A stretch of 64,000 nucleotides of DNA from Ochromonas danica (taxonomy: Eukaryota; Sar; Chrysophyceae; Chromulinales; Chromulinaceae). Made by a program: the position numbers and the translations under genes. The DNA is taken from the NCBI GenBank assembly GCA_015146655.1, contig VKHL01000079.1:1-64000 (forward strand), written 5' to 3'. Under the pieces are notes generated by a model, which saw nothing but the letters and a program-made list of their open reading frames with translations, had not been told where the DNA came from and did not search any database. This document shows positions 12,176 to 22,761 of this stretch, one piece after another. Positions within the stretch are counted from its first letter, which is position 1, and each line of letters starts with the position of its first letter.

Positions 12176-13149
12176 CTGTATACTAAACGGGAAACCCAAT
12201 AGAAGCAGCTGAGAGAAGCTGGTGCTAAATGCCTTATGCTGTCTGCGATGTCAGTTTGTTATGATGCAGTATTGATGTGAGAAGGTCTATAGTACGGCAA
12301 GTCTACTATCCAACAAGATAATCTCCGCACTATTCTTTACAACTGCCACCGCCAAGCAAGCAGTTCACCGACTAAACCAAGGTGGTGGTCTAAGGCAATG
12401 AAATAATCAAGGCATTCTCTTTTCTTTGTGCCCCTTTCGCCCAAATGTCTCGCAACCTGTTCCGAGAGCACAAGCTTTCAGAGGCCTTTGGGAGACAATC
12501 TAGTTCTGCACTTAGCATTATAAATACAGTATTTGACCCTTTTTTGTAATGTGTCTTGAAACATTGAAAGAAGAGCTCGTGTGGTTGTTTTATCCACAAT
12601 CATCAAGTTTAACTTCAACGAGATGCACATCGGAATGCAAGAAAAGTTTGGAGAGATGAAAGTTAATGCAAAGTTTGACTTTCTTGCTAACTCTGGCAAT
12701 TGCTGCATTGAGTCTCTCTAACAACACAAGGAAATCTGAATCCGCTAAGTAACGCTTCACTGCGCCCGGTCCGCCAGTCTTGGTGCATGCGATATCCTGC
12801 ATTTTTGAGGTCTCGCAGCATTCATTTTCAAGCTATCAGTTGATTCACCTCGCACTGTAGTAGGATTGAATGAGAAGTGATAGAGAAATGCCAAGAAAAA
12901 AACAGGGTGCCCGCTACTGCTGTTCAGGGATCTTGAATCATGATGGCGGCAGAGCTCTCTCTTTGTTCATATTGAATATCCTCTCAGAGTAAAAGCGCTC
13001 AAAAACACCATGCCTCTTAAAATATCAATAAAAAGTGTCTTTCATCTCGAAGAGAACACCCCTAACATAATACTTATATCATTAGAATGGGAAGATCCGG
13101 AGATCAAGAGGGAAATTACAATAAATCCAGTTGGAAATGTCATTGGTTT

Positions 13150-13230
13150 TTTCCACAGAGGAACTACCATAAGTGAGAAATTCAGAGTTAAAAATTGCAG
13201 TTCAGCATAAGAAATAACAACCATTTGGGG
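13150..13230. repeat. Dispersed repeat 2, copy A
   Basis: Shares ATAAGTGAGAAATTC and surrounding bases (AGCAT.AGAAA, then CCATTT) with 53635-53715 in the same orientation, over about 80 bases. Read on the minus strand, both copies give a similar short peptide (beginning MVV and including NFSL), so this may be a remnant of an unidentified coding element. Confidence 0.5.
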
Positions 13231-13342
13231 TATGGGTTTTTCTGTTTTCGTGTCGATGGTTTTGTCTGGAGGAACAAACAACAAACAACAAAGCACATCT
13301 CACAACAGGGATCTGATCTGTGTTTTCCTCCTTGAATATTCA

Positions 13343-14365
13343 ATGAAATCGCCGTTGTCATATCTCTCTATTTTTCATCTTATCTCCTTGTGGGGATGTC
13401 TCTGGAGTGTACGAAGTGCAGAATTTTTCGGGGATGCCAAGAAGGATTTGGACACGAAAACTAACAACAACATCGCCCTTGCTGTGAGTCACTCTTGGGC
13501 AATTGACTCTGGAAGCAACAATTACTATTATTGCCCTATCTATTCAGCCAGTGACACTAATTCGGCTATTTCATTTTCCACCACATCTCAGTGCTACCTT
13601 TCCATGTGTCCAGGTGACACTATATCATTGGGTAGCTGCTCGAGTTATGCACATGGCGGGGTATATCCTGAGTGCTCTGGCAACCAGTTGTTGAGGTTGG
13701 TGGACATTTATGGTAACGAAGTAGCTACAAGCAGCACATCGTGTAGCGGCTGTGCTGAGTTGAGCTATACAGTTCCCTCTTACACATCTTGCCAGATGTA
13801 TACCATTTGGGAAGGTTGTTATTCCGCAGAAAGCTGTAGTGGCCAAGTGGGAATCTACCTATTTACTACTACAAGCCCCACCTGGAAGCCGACACAAGCA
13901 CCAACTGCAAAACCCAGCATGAAGCCGACTCCTGTACCAACTGCTAGACCCAGTTTGAAGCCGACTCCTGCACCGACTACCACAGTGACTCGGTCTTGGG
14001 CAATTGACTCTGGAAACAATTACTATTATTGCCCTTTCTATTCAGTCAGCAACACTAATTCGGCCACTAACTTTGTTACCACACCTCAGTGCTACCTTTC
14101 CATGTGTCCAGGTGACACTATAACATTGGGTAGCTGCTCGAGTTATGCACATGGCGGGGTATATCCTGAGTGCTCTGGCAACCAGTTGTTGAGGTTGGTG
14201 GACATTTATGGTAACGAAGTAGCTACAAGCAGCGCATCGTGTAGCGGCTGTGCTGAGTTGAGCTATACAGTTCCCTCTTATACATCTTGCCAGATGCATA
14301 CCATTTGGGAAGGTTGTTATTCCGCAGAAAGCTGTAGTGGTCAAGTGGGAATTCATCTTTCCTAG
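13343..14365 (+). CDS. Secreted protein with two near-identical Cys-rich domains joined by a PT-rich linker
   Basis: Start chosen at 13343, where MKSPLSYLSIFHLISLWGC forms a signal peptide ending near SVRSA. An in-frame ATG at 13232 would bury this signal. After it come two ~120-residue copies of a cysteine-rich module (SHSWAIDSG / TRSWAIDSG through CSGQVGI), offset by 166 codons. Each has about ten cysteines and the pattern GSCSSYAHGG, then CSGNQLLRLVDIYGNEVA, then CSGCAELSYTVP. The linker at 13876-13985 is a PTxKPS/KPTPxPT repeat, a linker type common in diatoms and other stramenopiles. The protein stops immediately after module two. The DNA copies are almost identical, so the duplication is recent. 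Function is unknown; probably cell surface or extracellular. Confidence 0.75.
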   Translation: MKSPLSYLSIFHLISLWGCLWSVRSAEFFGDAKKDLDTKTNNNIALAVSHSWAIDSGSNNYYYCPIYSASDTNSAISFSTTSQCYLSMCPGDTISLGSCSSYAHGGVYPECSGNQLLRLVDIYGNEVATSSTSCSGCAELSYTVPSYTSCQMYTIWEGCYSAESCSGQVGIYLFTTTSPTWKPTQAPTAKPSMKPTPVPTARPSLKPTPAPTTTVTRSWAIDSGNNYYYCPFYSVSNTNSATNFVTTPQCYLSMCPGDTITLGSCSSYAHGGVYPECSGNQLLRLVDIYGNEVATSSASCSGCAELSYTVPSYTSCQMHTIWEGCYSAESCSGQVGIHLS

Positions 14366-15230
14366 ACAGCTGCAAGATGCGGCTTGAAACCGGCACCTGC
14401 ACCTGTCAGGTTCGTTTGAAATGTAATGAGCCCCAAACATGATTGATAGGCATAATCTACTTGCTATAGACTATTAGAATAGGTAAACGTGTTATCTCCA
14501 TGGAACTGATATCCGCGTGTTTAAGATATCCTCTAAATTTAGATTTATTAGGATATATCTAGATGTATTTAACGGATTCTATCGAATTGTATAGGTAGTC
14601 CAAAGTGTATAATAGAGGTGGAACCCTGTACTATTTCAATAGTATAGGTAGTTCAAATAGTATAGTGAACTTGTAAAGTTAATGCTTGAAAGTGATCTTT
14701 TAATGTGAATGCTATGCTATTGACGAGAATCTTCGCTGGCCTTGAACTTGAAGACAATTAGTGATTATTGTTGATGATGAATAGTGACTAGTATTGCTAA
14801 CGATTATTAATGAAGTGATTCTAATGAATGGTTATTGATTAACCTAACTTGAATGATTATTGATTAATCCAGTTCAACCCTTCTTAGGTGAAAAATAGTA
14901 TAGGGGTCCATCACTATACTATTTAAATAGTATCGGTTGTATGATTCGGTAGAATCTGTTAGATAATCTGTTAGGTTCAGACCAACTTTTGGTTTCATGT
15001 TCTATTCTGTTTTGTTCTTTCTTTCTTGTTGTTGGTAAAAATAAGCAAACTACTACAAACATAGATTAACATATGCTAGCATTATCCAACAGGCTTCTAC
15101 AATGTAATACTACAAGTACAGTATGTCATCATCCAACCTCAACAAGGGATTGGGCGGAAGCCCGGAAAAGGGACAGTAAAAGTCCTATTTTGATGCTTTT
15201 CAACCTCTAGTTTCTGATGCTACGCTGTCA
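14366..15230. other. Intergenic, AT-rich, no gene seen
   Basis: Contains repeated short motifs such as ATAGTATAGG and TTATTGATTAA between 14590 and 14940, and the second copy of dispersed repeat 1. No reading frame of interest. Probably decayed non-coding repeat DNA. Confidence 0.4.
14973..15050 (+). repeat. Dispersed repeat 1, copy B
   Basis: Second copy of the sequence at 12104-12175, with the same start (GGTTCAGACCAACTTTTGGT) and the same TTGGTAAAAATAA segment. Differences are a few substitutions and small length changes in the TTCTTT tract. Confidence 0.7.
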
Positions 15231-15397
15231 CGACGCGTTTCTGTAATGTTAAAGGGGTGTTAAGTTGACAAAAGCGCGTTTCTGACCTTGTCTTCCAATC
15301 TGCTGCATGCAGACAAGGTCAGAAACGCGCTTTATACCTCCTTTAACTTTACAGAAACGCGTCCGAAACTCCGAAAAACGAAAAAAGTTGCACAGGA
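15231..15397. mobile_element. MITE, foldback family 1, copy B (left end truncated)
   Basis: GACGCGTTTCTGTAATGTTA at 15232 is complementary to the right arm ending near 15360. The right terminus AACGAAAAAAGTTGCACAGGA (15378-15397 region) matches the end of copy A at 610. The outer ~35 bases of the left arm are missing. The loop is only a few tens of bases, so this is close to a perfect hairpin. In both copies GTGAGTGGG follows shortly after the right end. Confidence 0.7.
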
Positions 15398-15581
15398 CCT
15401 GTGAGTGGGTGCAGTGTGTGTTCTGCCTCTGCTCTGTCTGCTTGCATTGATTGAAGGCAAATCATTACATCGTCTGTCTTGACGTCTTCACCTCGTCATC
15501 ATACAAACCAAACGTGACCATTGCCTTGCACCGGAACCCTTTGTTCTTATCCCCCCTCTGATTCTCATATAGTAAAAAAAT

Positions 15582-16289
15582 ATGACAGCAACAACTCTTT
15601 CTTTTCTTTCCATAGCTCTTCTGTTTTGTCTATTAGAAGGAGTGGTTGGATTTCTTCCCATGCGCTATGTCACACGGTCATGCAATCCATCCACTTCTTA
15701 TTCCTCTACCACCTCTATAACAGCTTCTACTCTACTTAATGAACATTCTTCTACGGTCCTCTCTGAAGAAATCAGTATTCCTAAGAATTTACCTTCTGCT
15801 AAAGGCATTGATTATGTCCCATTAGCCACTATGCTTGCTACTGGTGATTTCTTAGGAGCTGATCAATTTACACGTGATAACCTTATTGTTCTTGCAGGTT
15901 CTCAAGCAGCAGGACGTAGCTTTGTCTATTGGACTGAGGTTCAAAATATTCCATCTATTGATTTAGCTACAATGGAAAAACTTTGGTTACAATTTAGTAA
16001 TGGGAAATTTGGATATTCTATTCAAAAGAGAATTTGGGATATTGAACATGGACATTTTGATGTTTTTATTCGTCGTGTAGGATGGACGAAGACAGAATCA
16101 GATGGTACAGAACGTAAATTAAAGTGGTTTGGTAATAATGAGTTTATTTATGATTTGGAAAAGGCACCAAAGGGTCATTTACCTTTAACAAGTGCTTTGA
16201 GAGGTACACAGTTGATTAAGGCTCTTTTGTCTCATCCTGTCTGGACGGAATATGACTGGAAGAACTATGAGAGCATCAAATGGGACTAG
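15582..16289 (+). CDS. GUN4: GUN4-domain protein, plastid-targeted (tetrapyrrole biosynthesis regulator)
   Basis: Single exon, 235 residues. GUN4 binds protoporphyrin IX and Mg-protoporphyrin and stimulates magnesium chelatase. The N-terminus is a signal peptide (TTLSFLSIALLFCLLEGVVG) followed directly by FLPMRY, where the Phe after the cleavage site matches the bipartite leader of red-lineage complex plastids. A Ser/Thr-rich transit segment follows, to about residue 70. The GUN4 domain shows LATMLATGDFLGADQFTRDN, then IPSIDLATMEKLWLQFSNG, then FGYSIQKRIW, and near the end APKGHLPLTSALRG, all family landmarks. The usual N-terminal helical bundle of cyanobacterial Gun4 is absent, as in plant homologues. 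It is the clearest evidence for a photosynthetic host. Confidence 0.88.
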   Translation: MTATTLSFLSIALLFCLLEGVVGFLPMRYVTRSCNPSTSYSSTTSITASTLLNEHSSTVLSEEISIPKNLPSAKGIDYVPLATMLATGDFLGADQFTRDNLIVLAGSQAAGRSFVYWTEVQNIPSIDLATMEKLWLQFSNGKFGYSIQKRIWDIEHGHFDVFIRRVGWTKTESDGTERKLKWFGNNEFIYDLEKAPKGHLPLTSALRGTQLIKALLSHPVWTEYDWKNYESIKWD

Positions 16290-16907
16290 ACTAATGGAAG
16301 TCTTACTACTCTAATAGGAGGAATCTAGTTTTGTTGTCCTATAGTAGGCAGGTGCATTGATGTAAAATTAAGATATACTGTGCAATCCAATATTAATAAG
16401 AAAGACGATGTGTGATGGATAGGTTGTCATTCTTTCTCTTCTCATTTTGTTTAAAGACATAGACTAGGTAACGTATCATGCGGATCCTGCTTGTCAGGTC
16501 CTCATATTGTTATTCTCTTCAACACCAACAAATAAAGAGATCAAGAAGATTTTTTCCTCTTATTACCCTATCAGATTTTGCATTGACCTCCTTGGATTCA
16601 GAGCGGAAAGATCTTGAGTAGAATACAGGGCATTCCTCTTTTCGAATTGCTTCAACGTGGAATTAAAATCCCCAAGCCTTTAAGAAAGCCCTAAGATGCG
16701 TTTTGAGCGCATCTATTCGCCCAATGAAGACCGAGAAACGCTGCCATGCGAACCTTTCTGTGGGTGTTTCAATGACCTTTTGGGGATGAACAAGAACATC
16801 GGCTTCATGTCTTTGGATACCACTTATCAGGAGTGAACTAAACACATTACATATAAAAAGTCTTGTTAATCGACTGCATGTTCTGTGAAGATATGATATG
16901 TTATTGA
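16290..16907. other. Intergenic between convergent genes, no gene seen
   Basis: Contains probable 3' ends of GUN4 (plus) and MSH6 (minus). A 60-residue minus-strand frame at 16663-16845 has no recognised relatives and is not called. Confidence 0.4.
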
Positions 16908-19900
16908 TTAATGGTCATGACCATGACTTCGCAAGCTGGAATAGCGCTTCCAAAGCTCAGCCACGAGGTACACAAACTCTTCATCTGACAAGCGCTCAAC
17001 TTTCATTTGCTGAAAGATGGAGACCAAGGCATCAAAGACAGCGCTCACTTGTCGATAGTACTCAGCCCTACTGTTGCTTGAAGCTCCTTCCTTGTTCGAT
17101 GCGCCGCCCTGAAGCTTCTCTTGGGTGGCTACTTCGAGTCCATGGCTCATTTTGTGGGCTAGCTGCAGCACTTCTTGGGGCACACCGGCGAGATGGGCGA
17201 CATGAATACCATAGCTCTTGGGAGAGGCACCATCACAGAGCTTGTAGAGAAAAGTCACTTCCTCCTGTCGCTCCTTCTCTTCCACCTCCATACTGTCACT
17301 TGACCCAGGGTCAACGAGACAGTCCATGTGTCCCAATCTCACCCGAGGATCAACTTCCCAATCTTCTATCAGGAGATGATAGTGGGTAGCAAAGAGTGTA
17401 CGACATCGTTTTTGACTCACAAGATGATTCACAACACTATGAGCGATGGCAGTACCATCGAAGGTGGCGGTGCCTCGACCTAGTTCATCCAAGATGCAAA
17501 GCGAATCTTCGGTAGCACCATGAAGGATCATCGCAGTCTCTGCTAACTCCACATAGAAAGTGCTCTGACCATGTAGAATACGATCTGATGCTCCAATGCG
17601 AGTAAAGATGCGGTCGACAGGAGTGAGAGTCATCGTCTCCGCAGGAACTTTACAGCCAATCTGAGCTAAAATGACCAAAAGACAGGTCTGACGAAGGAGT
17701 GTTGACTTCCCACCCATGTTAGGACCTGTCAAGAGGAGGAGGCGCGGAATGTATTCCTGGTAGGCTTGGGTTTCAGATGTTGTTCTTGTTATCTTTCCTC
17801 CTAGTTCCAGATCATTGGGAATGAACTCTCCATCTTGCCTGAATAGAGCATGGTCATGCAGCATGAGACGGGAAGCAAGTCATGTTTGTGTATATGATCA
17901 AACAATACCTTTGTGCCATGGCAAACTCTAGCATGGGGTGACGACCTCCGACAATTGTTAACTGTGGACCTTGGCTCACCGCCTTCTTTGAAGAAGAGGA
18001 GGAAGAAGAGGAAACAGAAGGAATAATCTCAGGCCAGCAATATCCAGGTTGAGAAGAGACCGTAGCTAATGCCAGGAGAGCATCTAATTGGGCCACACAT
18101 TGAACAGTTCGATCCCAAAGCTCTCGATTGGCATCAAACTTGGCAAAGATCTGTCTCAGTGTATCTTTTTGAGCTTCAACAACTCGTTCTTCCGCAGCGA
18201 CAAGCTTGGCCAACATCTTCTCGATCTGAGGTGTCCAATAGCGGCGATGAGTCTTCTTCTGACTTTTACTTGTCCAATCTTTAGGAACCTTGGACGTCAT
18301 ATTCATAGGGATTTCTAGTTGGAAACGATCCTTGTTTGTGCCAAAGTACTTCATATCAGAGATACCAGTCTGCTTTTTCATATCTTGAAGGTAGCGCTCT
18401 AAGCTCATGGTGACCTCTTGGACCTCTGCCGTGGCTTCATCATAGTCTGAGTTGACTCCAGGAAGAGGTTTAATATTCCCATCTCGTTTGGCTTGGCGCT
18501 CATCGAAGATGGAACGGAAATAGTGTAAGACTTCTTCAATCTCTTGCAACGGAAAGTGTGAGTTTGAGGAAGAGCATCTGGCTGGGAGGATACGATTGAG
18601 CCACAAAGATTCATATTTACCATTATCGCCTGAGGTAGCAGAAGTGAGGAAGAGCTTGCCAATCTTGATGATTTGTTCAAATCCTGTCAAGACATCAGCA
18701 AAATCTCGAATCTTCCTCGTGTTGTATATAGTCATCTCATACATGACCGCGCGATTGTCGGGATGGTCCGCTGCACCCTGGCGATTCAATCCATTCACAT
18801 GCACTCTTGCTAAAAGGCGTTCCAAATCAGGCAGTGTCTTGAGCATAGCACGACATGTCTCGCTTTCCTGAGAGAGAGAAGTGAGAAGCTCTTGGACGGC
18901 CGCACGACGAGTGAGGATATGGTTTGTCTGGTAGAGAGGATGACAGAGCCAGGAATGAAGTAATCGCTTGCCAAAGGAAGTCTTGGTGCGGTTGATGAAA
19001 GCCCACAAGCTGCCTGTCTCACTACGATCATAGGTGTTGACAAGGACTTCCAGGTTAGTGAGTGCCATTTCGTCAAGTACCATGTGTTTCTGCTTCTCTT
19101 CCTGCTCTTCCAAAGCGAGGGATGAGGTTGTGGGACCAGCTACAATAACCTTTTCTATTTCAGGCGTTACCAGCAGAGTTGACACTGTTTTCTCACTTCC
19201 AGGGGTTTCCTGCTGTTTCCCCTCCTCTTGCTCCTGTTCGTCATCAGGGGGAATATACGCGAAGATCTTGCGCATGGACAATACGTCATAGTCAATGCAT
19301 GATCGTTTTAATTGCCACAGAGCATTGCCGAAGGCCATCATAACCAAATCGCTTGAATGATCTTCCAGTCCCTCGGCTATAGCTTTGACCACCACAGGCC
19401 AACCACTAATTTCTTGTTTCTGATCCTGCTTCTTGTTGTCGCTACTAACGAAGTAGCCACCCTTATGCAAAGCCTTCAAGACCTCTCCTGGGTTCATAGA
19501 GTCTGCAGCATAGACAAAGTCAAGCCGAGCTTTGGATGCGACGAGTCGCACGGCTCCCATAGTTCCAGTAGAGTATCCACCATGCTCGAAGAGAATCTCC
19601 GAGGGATGAAAGCGCGCTAAGAAGGTTCGCAATCGTGTTAGTTGACCATCGTCTTGAAATTGAGCAAGTGTCACTGTTCCTAATACAGTATCGACTACAC
19701 ACAATCCAAACTCTTTCGTTTCTTCTCCATCAACAACGCCTTCCTTAATAGATAAAAGCAAACTCATAGATGCATCAGGATTATCTTCCAAAAGGGAGAG
19801 ATCATCCAGATGGCAATAAGTTCGTGTCCCTCGTGTCATCATTGCACAAATCTCTCTTGCTACCACTTTCTCCTTCTTCTTCCCTCCTCCTCCACTTCTG

Positions 19901-21381
19901 CCAATAGCATCATTTCTCTCTTTCAACATTTCGGGTGTTTCAGTTTGCTCAATTCTTGCCACACGATATCCCTTAGAGACCAAGATAGAAGCAAACTTGC
20001 CGTAGGAGACCTCAGGAAACCCACTGTGTGCTTTACTACCCTTCATATAAATGAGATCCAACTCCGTGAAGCCAATATCAGCGTCCATATGGAAGAGCTC
20101 ATAAAACTTGCCAACTTTAAAAAAGAGAACCGTGTCCATATTCTGTGCTTTGAATGTCCACCATTGTACCATGGCGGGGGTCTGGTCTTTGAGATAGGTA
20201 GGGGGTAGTGAGAGAGTACGTGGATTGTAGAGCGGATCCGTTGGACGTCTACCAGAAGCATCTTTACGTTGGTCAGGGATAAGAAAAGGAAGGAAATTGT
20301 GTTCATGGCTACCACGACCCACAACTCCTTCTGGTAGCTGGATATTTTGTCCAGTGGTGGTGGTGGCCATGGGGGTAGGTGTAGAGCAAGTAGAGGAGGG
20401 ACCTGGGGTAGAGAAGAGAGCGCTTCCATTAGTAGATCCTGGGCTGGGGAAGTGAGGAGAGCGCAAAGGTGTGTTGGAGGCAGTATGAGGAGAATCGCCA
20501 CCTCGAGAAGGAGTTGAGGAGAGATAGCTGCCCCCGCCAACTCCATTACCACCTGAGGTCTTAGCCTTGGTTTGCTTTGCAAGAGGTGGCTTCTTTGGTA
20601 CAGCCGCAGCCTTAGTCCTTCGTGAAGTAGAAGAAGGCTTTTTGACATAGTCTTCGTCGTCATCATCATCGTCCACGATGAAGTCATCCTCTTCTTCCTC
20701 CTCCTCTTCATTTCCTAAGGAAGCTTCAGAAGCAGATTCCATCCATTCCTCTTCGCTATCATCATTTTGTATCGTCTTTGTCTTCTTGGTAGGACCTTGG
20801 CCTAATCATTACAAACCAACCATGACATTAAGTACTGTAGTAATAGTAAGAGAGTCAAGGCAGTCCTTTACCTGTCTTGAGAGATCTCTTTCTCTTTATG
20901 GCTAGAGAGAAGTCTGACTCAGAGTCATCATCTCCTTCCTTGACTGGAGCTTCATTTGACTTCTTCACAGTATCTTCAGTTGCAGAAACTGAAGAAGTGA
21001 GGATGGCTACGGGGACCACCGGTGGATCTTGGGAGACCACTACCGAAGGAGTGCTCTGACTCTTAAGATGTTTGCTTTCTTGATATGGAGTCATCTATAA
21101 CCAACAAGATACAGCAGACAAGGAGAAGAAGACAAATGAACAAAGATGAAATACAAATAGCCTAGCAGGAATTGTCTGCCAACCTTAGCATCACCAGGTG
21201 TATCAACATTATGATTTCGAGTCAAAGGAGAGGAAGAGATTCCTCCTGCTCCAGTTCCTCCTTCTACTGTTGCTGTAGATGCTGCCGCTGGTGATGCTCC
21301 AGAAGGAGTAGAAGGTGTCTTCTGGAAAAAAGAAAATAAATTCTTTTGGGGCTTGACGGGAGTGATCGTTTTTGGTGGCAT
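16908..21381 (-). CDS. MSH6: DNA mismatch repair protein MSH6
   Basis: Four exons on the minus strand: 21184-21381, 20872-21094, 17909-20801 and 16908-17838, with introns of 89, 70 and 70 nt, giving about 1414 residues. MSH6 pairs with MSH2 (MutS-alpha) to recognise mismatches and small loops. Residues 12-21 form a PCNA-interacting box (QKNLFSFFQK), as in other MSH6 proteins. A long acidic/Ser-rich disordered region follows, with no PWWP domain. The mismatch-binding Phe-x-Glu lies in FFKVGKFYELF near residue 373. The lever/clamp region leads to the ATPase with Walker A TGPNMGGKSTLLRQ and Walker B CILDELGRGTATFDG. The last splice restores AMAQR-QDGEFIPNDL, a conserved join. The gene is divergent from the gene at 21631. 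Confidence 0.95.
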
Positions 21382-21630
21382 CTTGTTCACCTGTGAAGCC
21401 TTAAGAAACAATCAAAGGCACACTTACTACCAAAACTAAACCCTTTGATTGATTTCATGTATCCATCAATCAGAACCATTCCATGGAATTTCGAATTCAA
21501 ACATGGAAAACGCGTTTTCAGCAGCATAGTTTCTCGTCAAACTAAGGATTTAGATATTTAGATATTTAGAGATTTAGCCTCTCAGCTCTTGTTTGTTGTG
21601 CTGATTTGGCCACTTCGTTGAGAATCACCA
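21382..21630. promoter_or_regulatory. Divergent promoter region with an ACGCGT palindrome
   Basis: The 249 bp separate divergent MSH6 (minus) and the gene at 21631 (plus). GAAAACGCGTTTTC at 21506-21519 is a palindrome with ACGCGT, the same core as the yeast MluI cell-cycle box that drives S-phase genes including mismatch-repair genes. Whether this lineage uses such a box is inference. A direct repeat of GATATTTAGA lies at 21551-21580. Confidence 0.3.
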
Positions 21631-22676
21631 ATGCTTGCGCAAAGATGCTTACAAACTTCTCAACTTGCCTTCAAATCATGCTTCCCAACTTATTCTATGA
21701 GAGATATTCATCACAATGATGGTATTATTTGGAACCACCATCCCCCACGACGATGTCGTCGTCGTCACGATAGTGTAATGACACTACTTCCTATCAATCA
21801 ATCTCAATTAGCCACTATTGCACCACGAACAGTTACTCCTGATCAGTGGAAAGCCTATTGGGGTGGTAATAAAATCGAACGCTTGCAGCGCATCATGGAG
21901 AGTGTGTTGGTAGCCTACGGTGGAGCATGGGCTGCCTGGTTCCTCTCTTTCATGATGGGCAGCTTCGTCTCTGCTGTACTGGGTTCTGCACTCATCTTTA
22001 ATTGGATGCTCACTCCTTATCTCACCTCTGTTCGTTCTAATGATAACCTGTGGTATAAGAATGGTCAACTCATGCATCATGCACTCTTTAAAGGTCAGAT
22101 TGTTAGCTTGAGGAAGATTCGACGACGATCTGGGAAGACTATCGGTGCGATTACTCAACTCTACTTAGATATTTTGGTAGTGGATGAATTAGATCGTGAA
22201 CTGGAGATCGTTACTCCATGGAAAGGTAAGCAGCACCACAATACCAACAACACACCACCACACACACCACACCCCACCACACAACAACACACCATGTCAC
22301 ACACTGTATTTGGTCTGATTTTACTGTATGATGAACATATTGACCAGATGAATATGGAGAGCTTCGTCAAGGTATGTCGCTGGAGACAATGATTGCCTCT
22401 ACCAGAAAGGACTATTCGAATGTGGTAACAGCGAGTGATGCTTACATACCTGCTTGTGATCTCTGGGTGGGCGATTATCCCTATGTTGACAGAAAACAAT
22501 TCCTCCGAATTGGACATTCTATGTTGGATAATTTTGATGTCAACCACGACATGGATGATGACACGGTCAAGGAAGAAGTACCTTTTAATATTTTGTTTCC
22601 GTCAGAAGAAGATGAAGGAGATGATGAAGGAATAGTGTGGCCTTCTCCTTCCCCATCACGAGTGCGTCGCAAGTGA
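21631..22676 (+). CDS. Conserved plastid/cyanobacterial-type membrane-associated protein, function unknown
   Basis: Two exons, 21631-22225 and 22348-22676 (intron 122 nt, CA-rich), about 307 residues. The join gives EIVTPWKD-EYGELRQGMSL. The C-terminal segment SDAYIPACDLWVGDYPYVDR resembles a signature (LWVG-x-YPY-x-R) I associate with a family conserved in cyanobacteria and plant chloroplasts, with no assigned function. One or two hydrophobic segments (AWFLSFMMGSFVSAVLGSAL) suggest membrane association. The first ~55 residues are basic and could hold a targeting signal, though no clean signal peptide is visible. A short acidic tail ends the protein. Its 3' end lies only 85 bp from the convergent farnesyltransferase gene. 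Confidence 0.7.
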
Positions 22677-22761
22677 TACAAAGGATAAATCTCTCCAAAT
22701 GATACTGTGTTGTATATATACTTGTAATTTTAGACAAAGCTCATGGAGATGTATGTCTTCT

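Larger units (their letters stand above)
11910..13342. other. Gene-poor stretch with dispersed repeats
   Basis: Downstream of the permease there is no gene I can support. It contains one copy of a dispersed repeat (12104-12175, second copy at 14973-15050) and one copy of another (13150-13230, second copy near 53635-53715). Small overlapping frames on the minus strand at 12390-12802 have no recognised homology and mutually overlap. They may be remnants of something older, but nothing identifies it. Confidence 0.4.

Noticed and set aside
12390-12802. Three overlapping minus-strand frames
   Set aside because: They overlap each other in different phases and none shows a motif; may be old decayed sequence but nothing supports a gene.
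16663-16845. 60-residue minus-strand frame
   Set aside because: No recognisable family or splice context; length is within chance for this composition.
18405-20711. Many short frames antisense or offset to MSH6
   Set aside because: Shadows of a strongly supported coding exon.
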